Assembly: GCA_910589115.1 (NCBI GenBank)
Contig: CAJUSB010000086.1
Span: 1-13,600, forward strand
Direction of reading: 5' to 3'
Source of the DNA: an uncultured Clostridia bacterium
GTDB lineage: Bacteria; Bacillota; Clostridia; Oscillospirales; Butyricicoccaceae
Length of the DNA: 13,600 bases
Shown here: positions 1-6,074 of the stretch, piece after piece
Layout of the letters: each line of letters begins with the position of its first letter
Numbering within the stretch: the stretch's first letter is position 1
Notes under the pieces: generated by a model
What the model saw: the letters and a program-made list of their open reading frames with translations, nothing else
What the model was told of the DNA's origin: nothing
Databases searched by the model: none
Translations under genes and position numbers: made by a program

Positions 1-191
1 GGCCGCTCGCCGCGTAGGCGAACGAAACGGCAGATTCCAGCACTCACGTCGCAGGCGATGGATGGGAGTCCAGAGGGACGAGTCCCTCTGGCGCTGCCCC
101 GCGTAGGGGCCGCTCGCCGCGCAGGCGAACGAAACGGCAGATTCCAGCACTCACATCGCAGGCGGACGAAACGGCAGTTTCCAGCACTCAC
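1..191. repeat. Imperfect tandem repeat downstream of thiD
   Basis: A unit of about 34 bases, ending in CCAGCACTCAC, occurs at 14-47, 121-154 and 158-191 with only one to three differences. The first two copies extend leftwards into a shared GGCCGCTCGCCGC stretch (1-13 and 108-120). The last copy runs into the end of thiD and contains its stop codon (TCA at 188-190 on the plus strand). No convincing coding frame is seen. It is an intergenic repeat of unknown function and may continue beyond the window edge. Confidence 0.7.
64..94 (-). repeat. REP-like palindrome, copy 1
   Basis: Bases 70-78 and 83-91 form a perfect 9-bp inverted repeat around the loop CGAG. Read on the minus strand the sequence runs GCGCCAGAGGG...CCCTCTGGACTCCC. 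That closely matches two plus-strand copies at 4763-4792 and 4808-4837, so it belongs to a dispersed palindromic family. It could act as an mRNA 3' end structure for the thi operon, but no U tract follows. Confidence 0.65.
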
Positions 192-988
192 GAGAGTCCG
201 CTCTTTTGGTAAAGAGCGTAAAAATGGTGGGTTGGCCCGCAGCCCTTGCCGAGTGGCAGCGCGTGCCGGATTGCAGTAGTCACATATTCCTTTGCGCTTG
301 CCACAGCGGCTGGTACATCCATTCCCCGGGCAAGATTGGCTGCAATGGCTGACGAGAGGGTGCAGCCCGTGCCGTGCGTGTTTTTTGTATCAATGCGCGT
401 TTCCCGGAAGGAATAAAACTGTGTTCCATCAAATAAGCTATCCTCTGCATCGCCAAGGGCATGGCCGCCTTTGACGAGCACGGAACGGCAGCCCATTCGG
501 CAAATGGCGGCTGCGGCTTGACGTGCATCCTCTAAAGACGCGATTTTCATGCCGGTGATTTGTTCGGCTTCCGGGATATTGGGCGTCAGTACATCCGCCA
601 GCGGCAGGACCTCGCGGATCAGGGTTCCGACAGCGCTGGGGTCCATCAGGGGACAGCCATTTTTTGCATACATGACAGGGTCGATGACTACATTTTCAGG
701 TCGGTATTGTTGGAGCTTTTCTGCGACCACTCGCATACATTCCGGTGTGGACAGCATACCGATTTTGACCGCGTGCGGCGGAATATCTTCAAATACTGCA
801 TCAATTTGCGCCGCTATCATTTCAGGGGTAATATCCTGTATTTGCAGTACGCGTGCGGTGTTTTCCGCAACGACTGAAACAATCACGCTCATACCGAATA
901 CACCGTGTGCCGAAAAGGTTTTCAAATCTGCCTGTATCCCCGCACCGCCCGAACAGTCTGAGCCCGCGATTGTAAGTGCTGTTTTCAT
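188..988 (-). CDS. thiD: Hydroxymethylpyrimidine/phosphomethylpyrimidine kinase ThiD
   Basis: A 266-residue cytoplasmic kinase of the ribokinase-like ThiD family. It phosphorylates HMP to HMP-P and then to HMP-PP, the pyrimidine half of thiamin. Visible family signatures are the N-terminal AGSD with GGAGIQAD (residues 8-21), KIGML (75-79), VIDPVM (101-106), LVKGGH (171-176) and the anion-hole motif NTHGTGCT (203-210) with the expected catalytic Cys209. Length is normal for the family. The start codon overlaps the thiN stop codon as ATGA (985-988), and GGAGG lies 10 bases upstream, so it is translationally coupled as the last gene of tenA-thiN-thiD. Together with TenA it fits salvage of HMP from degraded thiamin. 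Expression should follow the TPP riboswitch upstream of tenA. The family call is secure; direct HMP versus HMP-P preference is inferred. Confidence 0.96.
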   Translation of the reverse strand: MKTALTIAGSDCSGGAGIQADLKTFSAHGVFGMSVIVSVVAENTARVLQIQDITPEMIAAQIDAVFEDIPPHAVKIGMLSTPECMRVVAEKLQQYRPENVVIDPVMYAKNGCPLMDPSAVGTLIREVLPLADVLTPNIPEAEQITGMKIASLEDARQAAAAICRMGCRSVLVKGGHALGDAEDSLFDGTQFYSFRETRIDTKNTHGTGCTLSSAIAANLARGMDVPAAVASAKEYVTTAIRHALPLGKGCGPTHHFYALYQKSGLS

Positions 989-1614
989 ATTTCCGCTGCC
1001 TCCGTTGTATAAATAATAAGCAGGGTGCCGGTTTCCACCGATATTTCGGCGGTTTCCCCGATAAATTCATTGCTGACGCCGACTGGATAAGCATTCGTCA
1101 TGGTAAAATTGTCCAGCAGATATTTCAGCCCGGTTTCCGAAACGCCTGTGCTTTCAGTCGTCATGGAGAAAACGGAAAGATATCCTTTTGACTGCGCCGA
1201 AAAACGGATACTGCCGTTGGATATTGCTGTGAATACTTCACCCTGACCGACCAGCCAGCCGCGCTGCCCGGACTGTGCCAGCATCACCAGATTTTGCAGA
1301 TTGGCAACGGTATGTGCAGTCCGTCCGCCGGCGCCGCCGTAAATAACAAAATGGCGGTATCCCCGTGCCTGTCCGAATTGAATCGCCGATAGGGTGTCTG
1401 TTTCGTCCTTCACAGGGTTCAGCCTGATCAGGCCCGGATGGTTGGGGACGCAGTCCAATGAATCGAAATCACCAATGACAAAATCGGGTGTAAGGCCGTG
1501 TTTTTGCGCATAAGCATAGCCGCCGTCCGCAGCAATCACAAGGTCGCCGGGGCGTGGCTGCGGCGGGACAGAGGACGGCGTTCCGGCCCCGATAATATAA
1601 CAAATTTTATGCAT
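985..1614 (-). CDS. thiN: Thiamin pyrophosphokinase ThiN
   Basis: A 209-residue thiamin pyrophosphokinase (thiamin + ATP to TPP + AMP). Family motifs are ADGG (29-32), GDFDSL (48-53), KDETDT (69-74), GGAGGR (93-98) and a C-terminal segment with SxxG, TGLKY and GVSNEF (179-184) from the TPP/thiamin-binding domain. The start at 1614 is chosen because homology begins at MHKICYIIGAG; longer in-frame extensions lie wholly inside tenA. It overlaps the tenA end by 8 bases and the thiD start by 4, so the three genes form a tight operon. One oddity is that the usual GGRxDH motif reads GGRTAH (96-101), with Ala where the family normally has Asp. Whether this lowers activity cannot be told from sequence. 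It probably supplies TPP from imported or salvaged thiamin. Confidence 0.93.
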   Translation of the reverse strand: MHKICYIIGAGTPSSVPPQPRPGDLVIAADGGYAYAQKHGLTPDFVIGDFDSLDCVPNHPGLIRLNPVKDETDTLSAIQFGQARGYRHFVIYGGAGGRTAHTVANLQNLVMLAQSGQRGWLVGQGEVFTAISNGSIRFSAQSKGYLSVFSMTTESTGVSETGLKYLLDNFTMTNAYPVGVSNEFIGETAEISVETGTLLIIYTTEAAEI

Positions 1615-2257
1615 ACGCCATATCCCAGAACGCAAGTTCATGTGCACTTGAGGTACGGAAAATATCGGCCAGACGGGCCTTGTGCGGTTCAGAAAGGCTG
1701 TGGCAGATGGATTCGGTATATGTCCCCAGGTGGTCACAGGCCGTGCGGTAGCTTTCCCGTGAATAATCCTCAATAACATACCAATATGGCAGGCTGCGGG
1801 CCTCTGGATATTTTTGCAGCAGCTTGTCAAACAGGTAATAATAGCTCAGCATACAGGGGAGGACCGCCATCATAATTTCAGGGATGCCGCCGGATGCGGC
1901 TTCGCCCAGCATGAAGCGGGTGTAATCCCGGCAGGCGGGAAGCGGCGGCGTGCGGTCGGCTTCCTCTTCTGAAATACCGTGCGAATGCAGCCAGTGCAGC
2001 CGGGCAGCCGATTCCTTTTCGTTTACAAACCCCAGCTGGCTGTAAAACATGCGGATATCGCGGCTGGTTTCTGACCGCAGGAGACCGAGGCCGAGTACGC
2101 GTGCGTATTCGCGCAGGTAGATAGAATCCTGGACGATGTAATTTGTAAATTTTTCTTCGGGCAGCCGTCCTTCATGGAGCTCAATGAGAAACGGGTGGTT
2201 CAGGCACGCGTCCCAAAGGTCCATGGAGCGGTTTACGGTTTCGCGGATAAAAGACAT
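1607..2257 (-). CDS. tenA: TenA/thiaminase II family aminopyrimidine aminohydrolase
   Basis: A 216-residue TenA-family protein, which hydrolyses amino-pyrimidine breakdown products of thiamin to HMP for reuse. Residues matching the known thiaminase II active site are visible: Asp44 and Tyr47 in QDSIYL, Tyr112, Cys135 in VLPCML and a C-terminal Glu207 in AHELAFWDMA. Length is typical. The start at 2257 is fixed by an AGGAGG ribosome binding site 8-13 bases upstream and by the N-terminal homology. It is the first gene of the minus-strand thi operon, directly after a TPP riboswitch and terminator, so transcription should fall when TPP is plentiful. Neighbouring ThiD and ThiN make a salvage-only set; no thiE, thiM, thiC or transporter gene is in the window. 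Confidence 0.95.
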   Translation of the reverse strand: MSFIRETVNRSMDLWDACLNHPFLIELHEGRLPEEKFTNYIVQDSIYLREYARVLGLGLLRSETSRDIRMFYSQLGFVNEKESAARLHWLHSHGISEEEADRTPPLPACRDYTRFMLGEAASGGIPEIMMAVLPCMLSYYYLFDKLLQKYPEARSLPYWYVIEDYSRESYRTACDHLGTYTESICHSLSEPHKARLADIFRTSSAHELAFWDMAYA

Positions 2258-2273
2258 TGGCAGTTTCCTCCTG

Positions 2274-2304
2274 AAAATAAAAAAGATGCTTCGGAGGAAG
2301 CACC
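2274..2304 (-). terminator. Riboswitch-controlled intrinsic terminator of the thi operon
   Basis: On the minus strand GGTGCTTC and GAAGCATC (2304-2285) form an 8-bp stem with one G-U pair and a CTCC loop. TTTTTTATTTT follows, just before the tenA ribosome binding site. The 5' arm plus loop (GCTTCCT) can instead pair with AGGAAGT at the 3' edge of the TPP aptamer, giving a plausible antiterminator. This is the usual layout of a transcription-attenuating TPP riboswitch. Confidence 0.88.
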
Positions 2305-2321
2305 GGAAAAGCAGTTGTTCC

Positions 2322-2410
2322 GATTTACTTCCTACGCCGGTCTTAACCGTCAGGTTCAAAGGGTCGGGCAGTGCTGCCCCTCTCAACTCCGAGGAGTCCC
2401 CCTGTAAATC
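2322..2410 (-). promoter_or_regulatory. TPP riboswitch (THI element)
   Basis: An 89-base aptamer on the minus strand. The P1 stem is a perfect 7-bp pairing of GATTTAC (2410-2404) with GTAAATC (2328-2322). The conserved core is present: TGAGA in the pyrimidine-binding loop (usual CUGAGA, here TTGAGA), the optional hairpin GGGCA-GCAC-TGCCC, then ACCCTTTGAACCTGA, the P4 hairpin CGGT-TAAG-ACCG and GCGTAGGAA. It sits between the promoter and the terminator before tenA. Binding of TPP is expected to favour termination. Confidence 0.96.
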
Positions 2411-2420
2411 TGTTGAGTTT

Positions 2421-2448
2421 ATTATATCATGCTGCGCGGCAATGTCAA
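2421..2448 (-). promoter_or_regulatory. Consensus promoter of the thi operon
   Basis: On the minus strand a perfect TTGACA (2448-2443) and a perfect TATAAT (2426-2421) are separated by 16 bases. Transcription would start near 2414, only a few bases before the P1 stem of the TPP riboswitch. The strong promoter fits control by attenuation. Confidence 0.88.
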
Positions 2449-2520
2449 GGGTTGGTTTGAGGTATATCTGCGCTGGATTTGGCATACAATAGAGCAGCTA
2501 CGAAAGGAAGGAGCCTGGAA

Positions 2521-3081
2521 ATGCACGCTTTTGAATTCCTGCTGATGGGCCTTGGCCTTTCAATGGATGCTTTTGCTGCGGCGGTTGGCAAGGGGCTTTC
2601 TGTGCGGCGGTATGCGTTGTCGCAGTCGGTCTGGTGCGGCTTGTGGTTCGGGGGCTTTCAGATGCTTATGCCGCTGCTTGGTTATCTGCTGGGGCTGCGG
2701 TTTGCGGATGCAGTGCACGCAGCCGCGCCGTGGATTGCATTTATTTTGCTTGCGCTTATTGGCGGAAATATGATCCGTGAAACGCTGGCGGGCGGCAGCG
2801 AATCGGTCAGTGCATCTTTTTCGCCGCGGTCCATGCTGCCGCTTGCGGCGGCGACGGCGATTGATGCGTTTGCAGTTGGTGTGACATTGGCTGCATTGGG
2901 TACGGATATTGCGCTTGCGGTCGGCTGTATTGGCGCGGTCACGTTTGTGATTTCGGCTGCTGGGGTGCGTATTGGTTCGGTTTTCGGCGAAAAATATGCG
3001 GAAAAGGCCGGGCTGCTTGGCGGTGCGATCCTGATTCTGATCGGGCTGCGGGTGCTGCTGGAAAACGGGAACCTTTTTTAG
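2521..3081 (+). CDS. mntP: Manganese efflux pump MntP
   Basis: A 186-residue inner-membrane protein of the MntP (former DUF204) family, which exports Mn2+ to prevent manganese toxicity. The protein is two related halves, each with a conserved acidic motif in a membrane segment: LGLSMDAFAAAVGKG with Asp16 and ATAIDAFAVGVT with Asp115. These match the functionally important Asp residues known in E. coli MntP. About six hydrophobic segments are visible. The start at 2521 follows AAGGAAGGAG; an upstream in-frame ATG at 2479 lies in the divergent promoter region and lacks a ribosome site. It is divergent from the thi operon, with about 110 bases between the thi transcription start and this gene. 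That is too short for a yybP-ykoY manganese riboswitch, which often precedes mntP, and none is visible. A weak TACAAT at 2485-2490 could be its -10 box. Confidence 0.93.
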   Translation: MHAFEFLLMGLGLSMDAFAAAVGKGLSVRRYALSQSVWCGLWFGGFQMLMPLLGYLLGLRFADAVHAAAPWIAFILLALIGGNMIRETLAGGSESVSASFSPRSMLPLAAATAIDAFAVGVTLAALGTDIALAVGCIGAVTFVISAAGVRIGSVFGEKYAEKAGLLGGAILILIGLRVLLENGNLF

Positions 3082-3113
3082 CTGCGAAATTTCGTCTTTT
3101 TTCATTATTTTGC

Positions 3114-3142
3114 TTGCATCGTGCGCTTTTACGTAGTAAAAT
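3114..3142 (+). promoter_or_regulatory. Promoter of the NhaC-family antiporter gene
   Basis: TTGCAT (3114-3119) and TAAAAT (3137-3142) are 17 bases apart. The predicted start near 3149 leaves a leader of about 100 bases, which contains two clear hairpins before the start codon at 3251. The promoter is inferred from spacing and hexamers only. Confidence 0.6.
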
Positions 3143-3161
3143 GAACAAGTAATAAATTTCT

Positions 3162-3242
3162 CTGCGCAGCAGATTGCGGCGCAGGGCGGAAAGAACAGGG
3201 GGGGAGGCATATGCACGCTTGCCCCCAAAGACGTAAAGGGGT
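3162..3242 (+). promoter_or_regulatory. Structured leader of nhaC-type gene, candidate translational riboswitch
   Basis: The leader holds a hairpin CTGCGC/GCGCAG (3162-3167 with 3179-3184). A second, long hairpin pairs the G-tract (within 3198-3204) with CCCCC (3222-3226), extended by AGGC/GCTT around an 8-base loop. The ribosome binding site AAAGGGG (3235-3241) could pair with the same CCCCC. The G-tract and the Shine-Dalgarno sequence therefore compete for one partner, a simple on/off translational switch. Its position before a Na+/H+ antiporter makes an ion-sensing RNA plausible. I cannot match it with certainty to the DUF1646 (Na+-I), nhaA-I or nhaA-II RNA families from sequence alone. 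Confidence 0.45.
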
Positions 3243-3250
3243 AAATTTTT

Positions 3251-4741
3251 ATGCAACTGCAAGCAACCATTTGGACATTGCTGCCGCCGGTCATAGCGAT
3301 CGCGTTGGCGCTCATCACCAAGGAGGTTTATTCCTCTTTGCTGATTGGCATTCTGTCGGGCGCGCTGCTGTATACCGGCTTTTCGCCGCTGTCAGCAGTT
3401 GAAACGACATTTGGCATTATGGGCGGGAAAATCGGGGACAATGCGAATATCCTGATTTTTCTGGTACTGCTCGGCATCCTTGTTGCGCTGGTCACCAAGT
3501 CTGGTGCATCGCGCGCATATGGGGAGTGGGCGGCCCGGCGTATAACGAGCAGGCGCGGCGCGTTGCTTGCGACGTCTGCGCTTGGCGCGTTGATATTCGT
3601 GGATGATTATTTTAACTGCCTGACGGTTGGCACGGTTATGCGGCCGGTCACGGACAAATACCGGGTAACACGAGCGAAGCTGGCATATATTATTGATGCG
3701 ACGGCGGCGCCGGTTTGCATTATTGCGCCGATTTCGAGCTGGGCGGCGGCGGTTGGCTCCTCCATGCCGGAGGGTGCAGATATTGATGGATTTAGCTTAT
3801 TTCTGCGCACGATACCGTACAATTTGTATGCGTTATTGACGTTGGGCTTTATCATCTGGCTGATGCTTTGGGACAAGGATATATTTGCCATGAAGCATTA
3901 TCAGGACGAGCTGGGCGGCAGAAGTGACAGCATCAATGTTGAGAATCATATTGTAGGCGGCATGGGGCAGGTAAAGGATCTGGTTGTGCCGATTTTGTTC
4001 CTGATTGGGTCATGTATTGCGGCGATGATGTATACGGGTGGAATCCTGGACGGAGTAGGGATTGTGCAGGCGTTTGCCGACTGTGATTCTTCGGCCTCGC
4101 TGGTACTTGGTTCTTTCTTTACGTTAGTTTTTACGTTTATCATGTATGTACCGCGCGGGATTCTGACTTTTGGACAATTTTGTGAATCGTTTACGGAAGG
4201 GTTCAAGGCAATGGTGCCTGCGATTATGATACTTTGCCTTGCCTGGACGCTTTCCGGCGTTTGCTCGGGGGATTATTTGAACATTGGTGGTTTTGTAGAT
4301 TCTGTTGTACGCGGCAATGCGACGATTATCCGGCTGATGCCTGCAATTTTCTTTGCGGTAGCGCTTGGTTTAGCGTTTGCGACGGGCACCTCCTGGGGGA
4401 CATTTGGCATTTTGATACCGATTGCGGTAGTTGTTTTCCAGAATCAGGTAAGTGAGCTGCTGGTAGTGACGGTAGCGGCTTGTCTTGCGGGTGCAGTTTG
4501 CGGCGATCACATTTCACCGATTTCGGATACGACGATACTGGCGTCAGCGGGGGCGCAGTGCAATCATATTGACCATGTTTCGACCCAGATCCCGTATGCT
4601 TTATCGGTAGCGGCCATGAGTTTCTGTGGTTATCTGGCGGCAGGGTTCACGGGCAGTGGCTGGACTGGCCTTGCGGTGGGCGTTGTATTGTTGATTGCAT
4701 TCGCTGCCGTGACAGTAGCCCGGACAAGGAAAGCGTCCTGA
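3251..4741 (+). CDS. NhaC-family Na+/H+ antiporter
   Basis: A 496-residue polytopic membrane protein with about 11-12 hydrophobic segments, of the NhaC Na+/H+ antiporter family. Conserved family blocks are visible: FVDDYFNCLTVGTVMRP (116-132), APISSWAAAVGS (159-170), ATGTSWGTFG (377-386) and GDHISPISDTTILAS (418-432). It would exchange cytoplasmic Na+ (or another cation or organic substrate) for protons. Some members of this family are malate-lactate or amino acid exchangers, so the exact substrate is not fixed by sequence. The start at 3251 follows AAAGGGG with a 9-base gap and begins the first membrane helix. It stands alone between mntP and a terminator and has its own promoter and structured leader. 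The stop codon lies inside a hairpin (4722-4752). Confidence 0.9.
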   Translation: MQLQATIWTLLPPVIAIALALITKEVYSSLLIGILSGALLYTGFSPLSAVETTFGIMGGKIGDNANILIFLVLLGILVALVTKSGASRAYGEWAARRITSRRGALLATSALGALIFVDDYFNCLTVGTVMRPVTDKYRVTRAKLAYIIDATAAPVCIIAPISSWAAAVGSSMPEGADIDGFSLFLRTIPYNLYALLTLGFIIWLMLWDKDIFAMKHYQDELGGRSDSINVENHIVGGMGQVKDLVVPILFLIGSCIAAMMYTGGILDGVGIVQAFADCDSSASLVLGSFFTLVFTFIMYVPRGILTFGQFCESFTEGFKAMVPAIMILCLAWTLSGVCSGDYLNIGGFVDSVVRGNATIIRLMPAIFFAVALGLAFATGTSWGTFGILIPIAVVVFQNQVSELLVVTVAACLAGAVCGDHISPISDTTILASAGAQCNHIDHVSTQIPYALSVAAMSFCGYLAAGFTGSGWTGLAVGVVLLIAFAAVTVARTRKAS

Positions 4742-4752
4742 CGCTTTTGTCC
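4722..4752 (+). other. Hairpin spanning the nhaC-type stop codon
   Basis: GGACA and AAAGCGT (4722-4726, 4730-4736) pair with ACGCTTT and TGTCC (4741-4752) around the loop CCTG, leaving a three-base bulge. The TGA stop at 4739-4741 is in the loop and stem. The hairpin is followed only by TCCGC, so it is more likely an mRNA 3' structure than a full terminator. Confidence 0.5.
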
Positions 4753-4762
4753 TCCGCAGACA

Positions 4763-4837
4763 GCGCCAAAGGGCTCTGCCCTCTGGACTCCCGTGCCTCC
4801 GCGGCAAGCGCCAAAGGGCGCTGCCCTCTGGACACCC
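4763..4837 (+). repeat. Two REP-like palindromes in tandem, copies 2 and 3
   Basis: GCGCCAAAGGGCTCTGCC... at 4763-4792 and a near-identical copy at 4808-4837 start 45 bases apart. Each folds as CCAAAGGGC / GCCCTCTGG with one mismatch. Both match the minus-strand palindrome at 64-94. Smaller hairpins follow: GGGGC-TCAC-GCCCC and GATGC-TTCC-GCATC, between about 4842 and 4880. The cluster is noncoding and probably a dispersed intergenic repeat of this genome. Confidence 0.7.
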
Positions 4838-4938
4838 GCCGGGGCTCACGCCCCAGACCCCGAGATGCTTCCGCATCTCCACCTCGCCTGCGGGCGGGAC
4901 GGGGGTTTGGGTACACTGCTGATTGCTGGTTTTCAGCT

Positions 4939-4979
4939 GACCGGCCTGCCTTCCTTTTGGCGGGCCGGTCGATTTTTTT
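4939..4979 (+). terminator. Strong intrinsic terminator after the NhaC-family gene
   Basis: A 12-bp stem GACCGGCCTGCC / GGCGGGCCGGTC with one G-U pair has the 8-base loop TTCCTTTT and is followed by GATTTTTTT. It separates the antiporter gene and its REP cluster from the next transcription unit. Confidence 0.92.
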
Positions 4980-5022
4980 CGGTGATTTCCATAAAGGTTT
5001 TTAATTTATGTGTTTTAAGGTC

Positions 5023-5051
5023 TTGCATCCTGACAAAAAGACAGGTATAAT
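5023..5051 (+). promoter_or_regulatory. Promoter of the nucleotidyltransferase unit
   Basis: TTGCAT (5023-5028) and a perfect TATAAT (5046-5051) are 17 bases apart. The predicted start near 5058 gives a leader of about 90 bases. That leader contains a 16-base sequence (5092-5107) nearly identical to an arm of the inverted repeat at 7997-8091. Confidence 0.8.
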
Positions 5052-5150
5052 AGACTTAGCTGTGAATAGGATTTATATGATTTGCAGCCGATATGAATAC
5101 TGGTTCTAAACGCTGATTTTTGAAAAATGTGATTTAGAAAGGAAACTGAT

Positions 5151-6065
5151 ATGATGGAAACCCCCATTCTTGTTGTAATGGCTGCGGGCATGGGTTCGCG
5201 CTACGGCGGGCTCAAACAGATTGACCCGGTAGGCCCCACTGGACAGGTCATTTTGGATTATTCGATTTATGATGCATACCGTGCAGGCTTCCGCCGGGTA
5301 GTATTTATTATTAAGCCTGAATTAAGGGAGGCATTTGAGAGTACGATTGGCGCACGGGCGGCAAGGCAGATGCAGGTTGATTATGCGTATCAGACGCCCG
5401 AGCATCTTCCGGAGGGTCTTAGTTTTCCGGAGGGCCGTGTGAAGCCGCTGGGCACGGGTCACGCTGTTTACTGTGTGAAGGATGTTGTCAATGCGCCTTT
5501 TGCTGTAATCAATGCGGATGATTTTTACGGGGAAGATGCATTCAGGCAGGTATATTCTCATCTTTCCCGGCTGAATGGCACGGAGCCGGTGCACCGGTGC
5601 TGTGTGATAGGTTATAAAGTTGAGAATACGCTTACAGAAAACGGGTCTGTTGCGCGTGGGGTATGTACTACGGATGACAACGGGCATTTGCTTTCGATTA
5701 TAGAGCGCACGAAAATTTACCGTGATACGGATGGGCTGATTCGTTATGATGATGCAGGCGGCGGAGTCATTGCGGAGGGCACGCCGGTTTCAATGAATTT
5801 GTGGGGCTTCCCGGCTGGATATCTTGATGAGCTGGAAGCGCAGCTGCGGGAATTTTTCTCTGAAAAGCTGCCGCTTGATCCTGCGAAAGCGGAGTTATAT
5901 TTGCCGAATACAGTGGATACGCTTACCCGCAGCGGGAAAGCGACCGCACAGGTATTGACTACGGATGCACGTTGGTTTGGCGTTACATACCGGGAGGACA
6001 AGCCAGCGGTTGTGGCGGCGATTGCAAAGATGACGGATGAGGGAGTTTATCCCCGCGAAATGTAA
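5151..6065 (+). CDS. Sugar-phosphate nucleotidyltransferase family protein
   Basis: A 304-residue cytoplasmic NTP-transferase (GalU/RmlA/GlmU-N type Rossmann fold). These enzymes join a nucleoside triphosphate to a sugar-1-phosphate or similar phosphate. Evidence is the N-terminal nucleotide-binding signature VVMAAGMGSRYGGLKQ (8-23), PLGTGHAVYC (99-108) and the metal-binding NADDFYG (121-127), followed by a typical mixed alpha/beta C-terminal part. The start at 5151 follows AAAGGA with 7 bases; an ATG at 5154 is an equal alternative. The substrate is not recognisable. The partner gene starts 10 bases after its stop with its own ribosome site, so the two are co-transcribed and probably work together. 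The unit has its own promoter and ends at the hairpin at 6643-6682. Confidence 0.85.
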   Translation: MMETPILVVMAAGMGSRYGGLKQIDPVGPTGQVILDYSIYDAYRAGFRRVVFIIKPELREAFESTIGARAARQMQVDYAYQTPEHLPEGLSFPEGRVKPLGTGHAVYCVKDVVNAPFAVINADDFYGEDAFRQVYSHLSRLNGTEPVHRCCVIGYKVENTLTENGSVARGVCTTDDNGHLLSIIERTKIYRDTDGLIRYDDAGGGVIAEGTPVSMNLWGFPAGYLDELEAQLREFFSEKLPLDPAKAELYLPNTVDTLTRSGKATAQVLTTDARWFGVTYREDKPAVVAAIAKMTDEGVYPREM

Positions 6066-6074
6066 GGAGCCTGC

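Noticed and set aside
1..191. Possible CRISPR array from the repeated 34-base unit
   Set aside because: The copies are unevenly spaced (107 and 37 bases), two are almost adjacent, the units diverge, and there are no distinct spacers or cas genes.
2258..2485. N-terminal extension of TenA from 2485
   Set aside because: The extension translates the promoter, TPP riboswitch and terminator; the AGGAGG-preceded start at 2257 is the correct one.
2411..2520. yybP-ykoY manganese riboswitch before mntP
   Set aside because: Only about 110 bases separate mntP from the thi operon start, much of it promoter, and the conserved core of that RNA is not visible.
3149..3250. Lysine riboswitch before the NhaC-family gene
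   Set aside because: The leader is too short and lacks the lysine aptamer core sequences.
2560..3321. Long minus-strand frame opposite mntP
   Set aside because: Its Arg/Lys/His/Gln-rich composition is typical of a shadow frame, and it overlaps a clearly recognised gene on the other strand.
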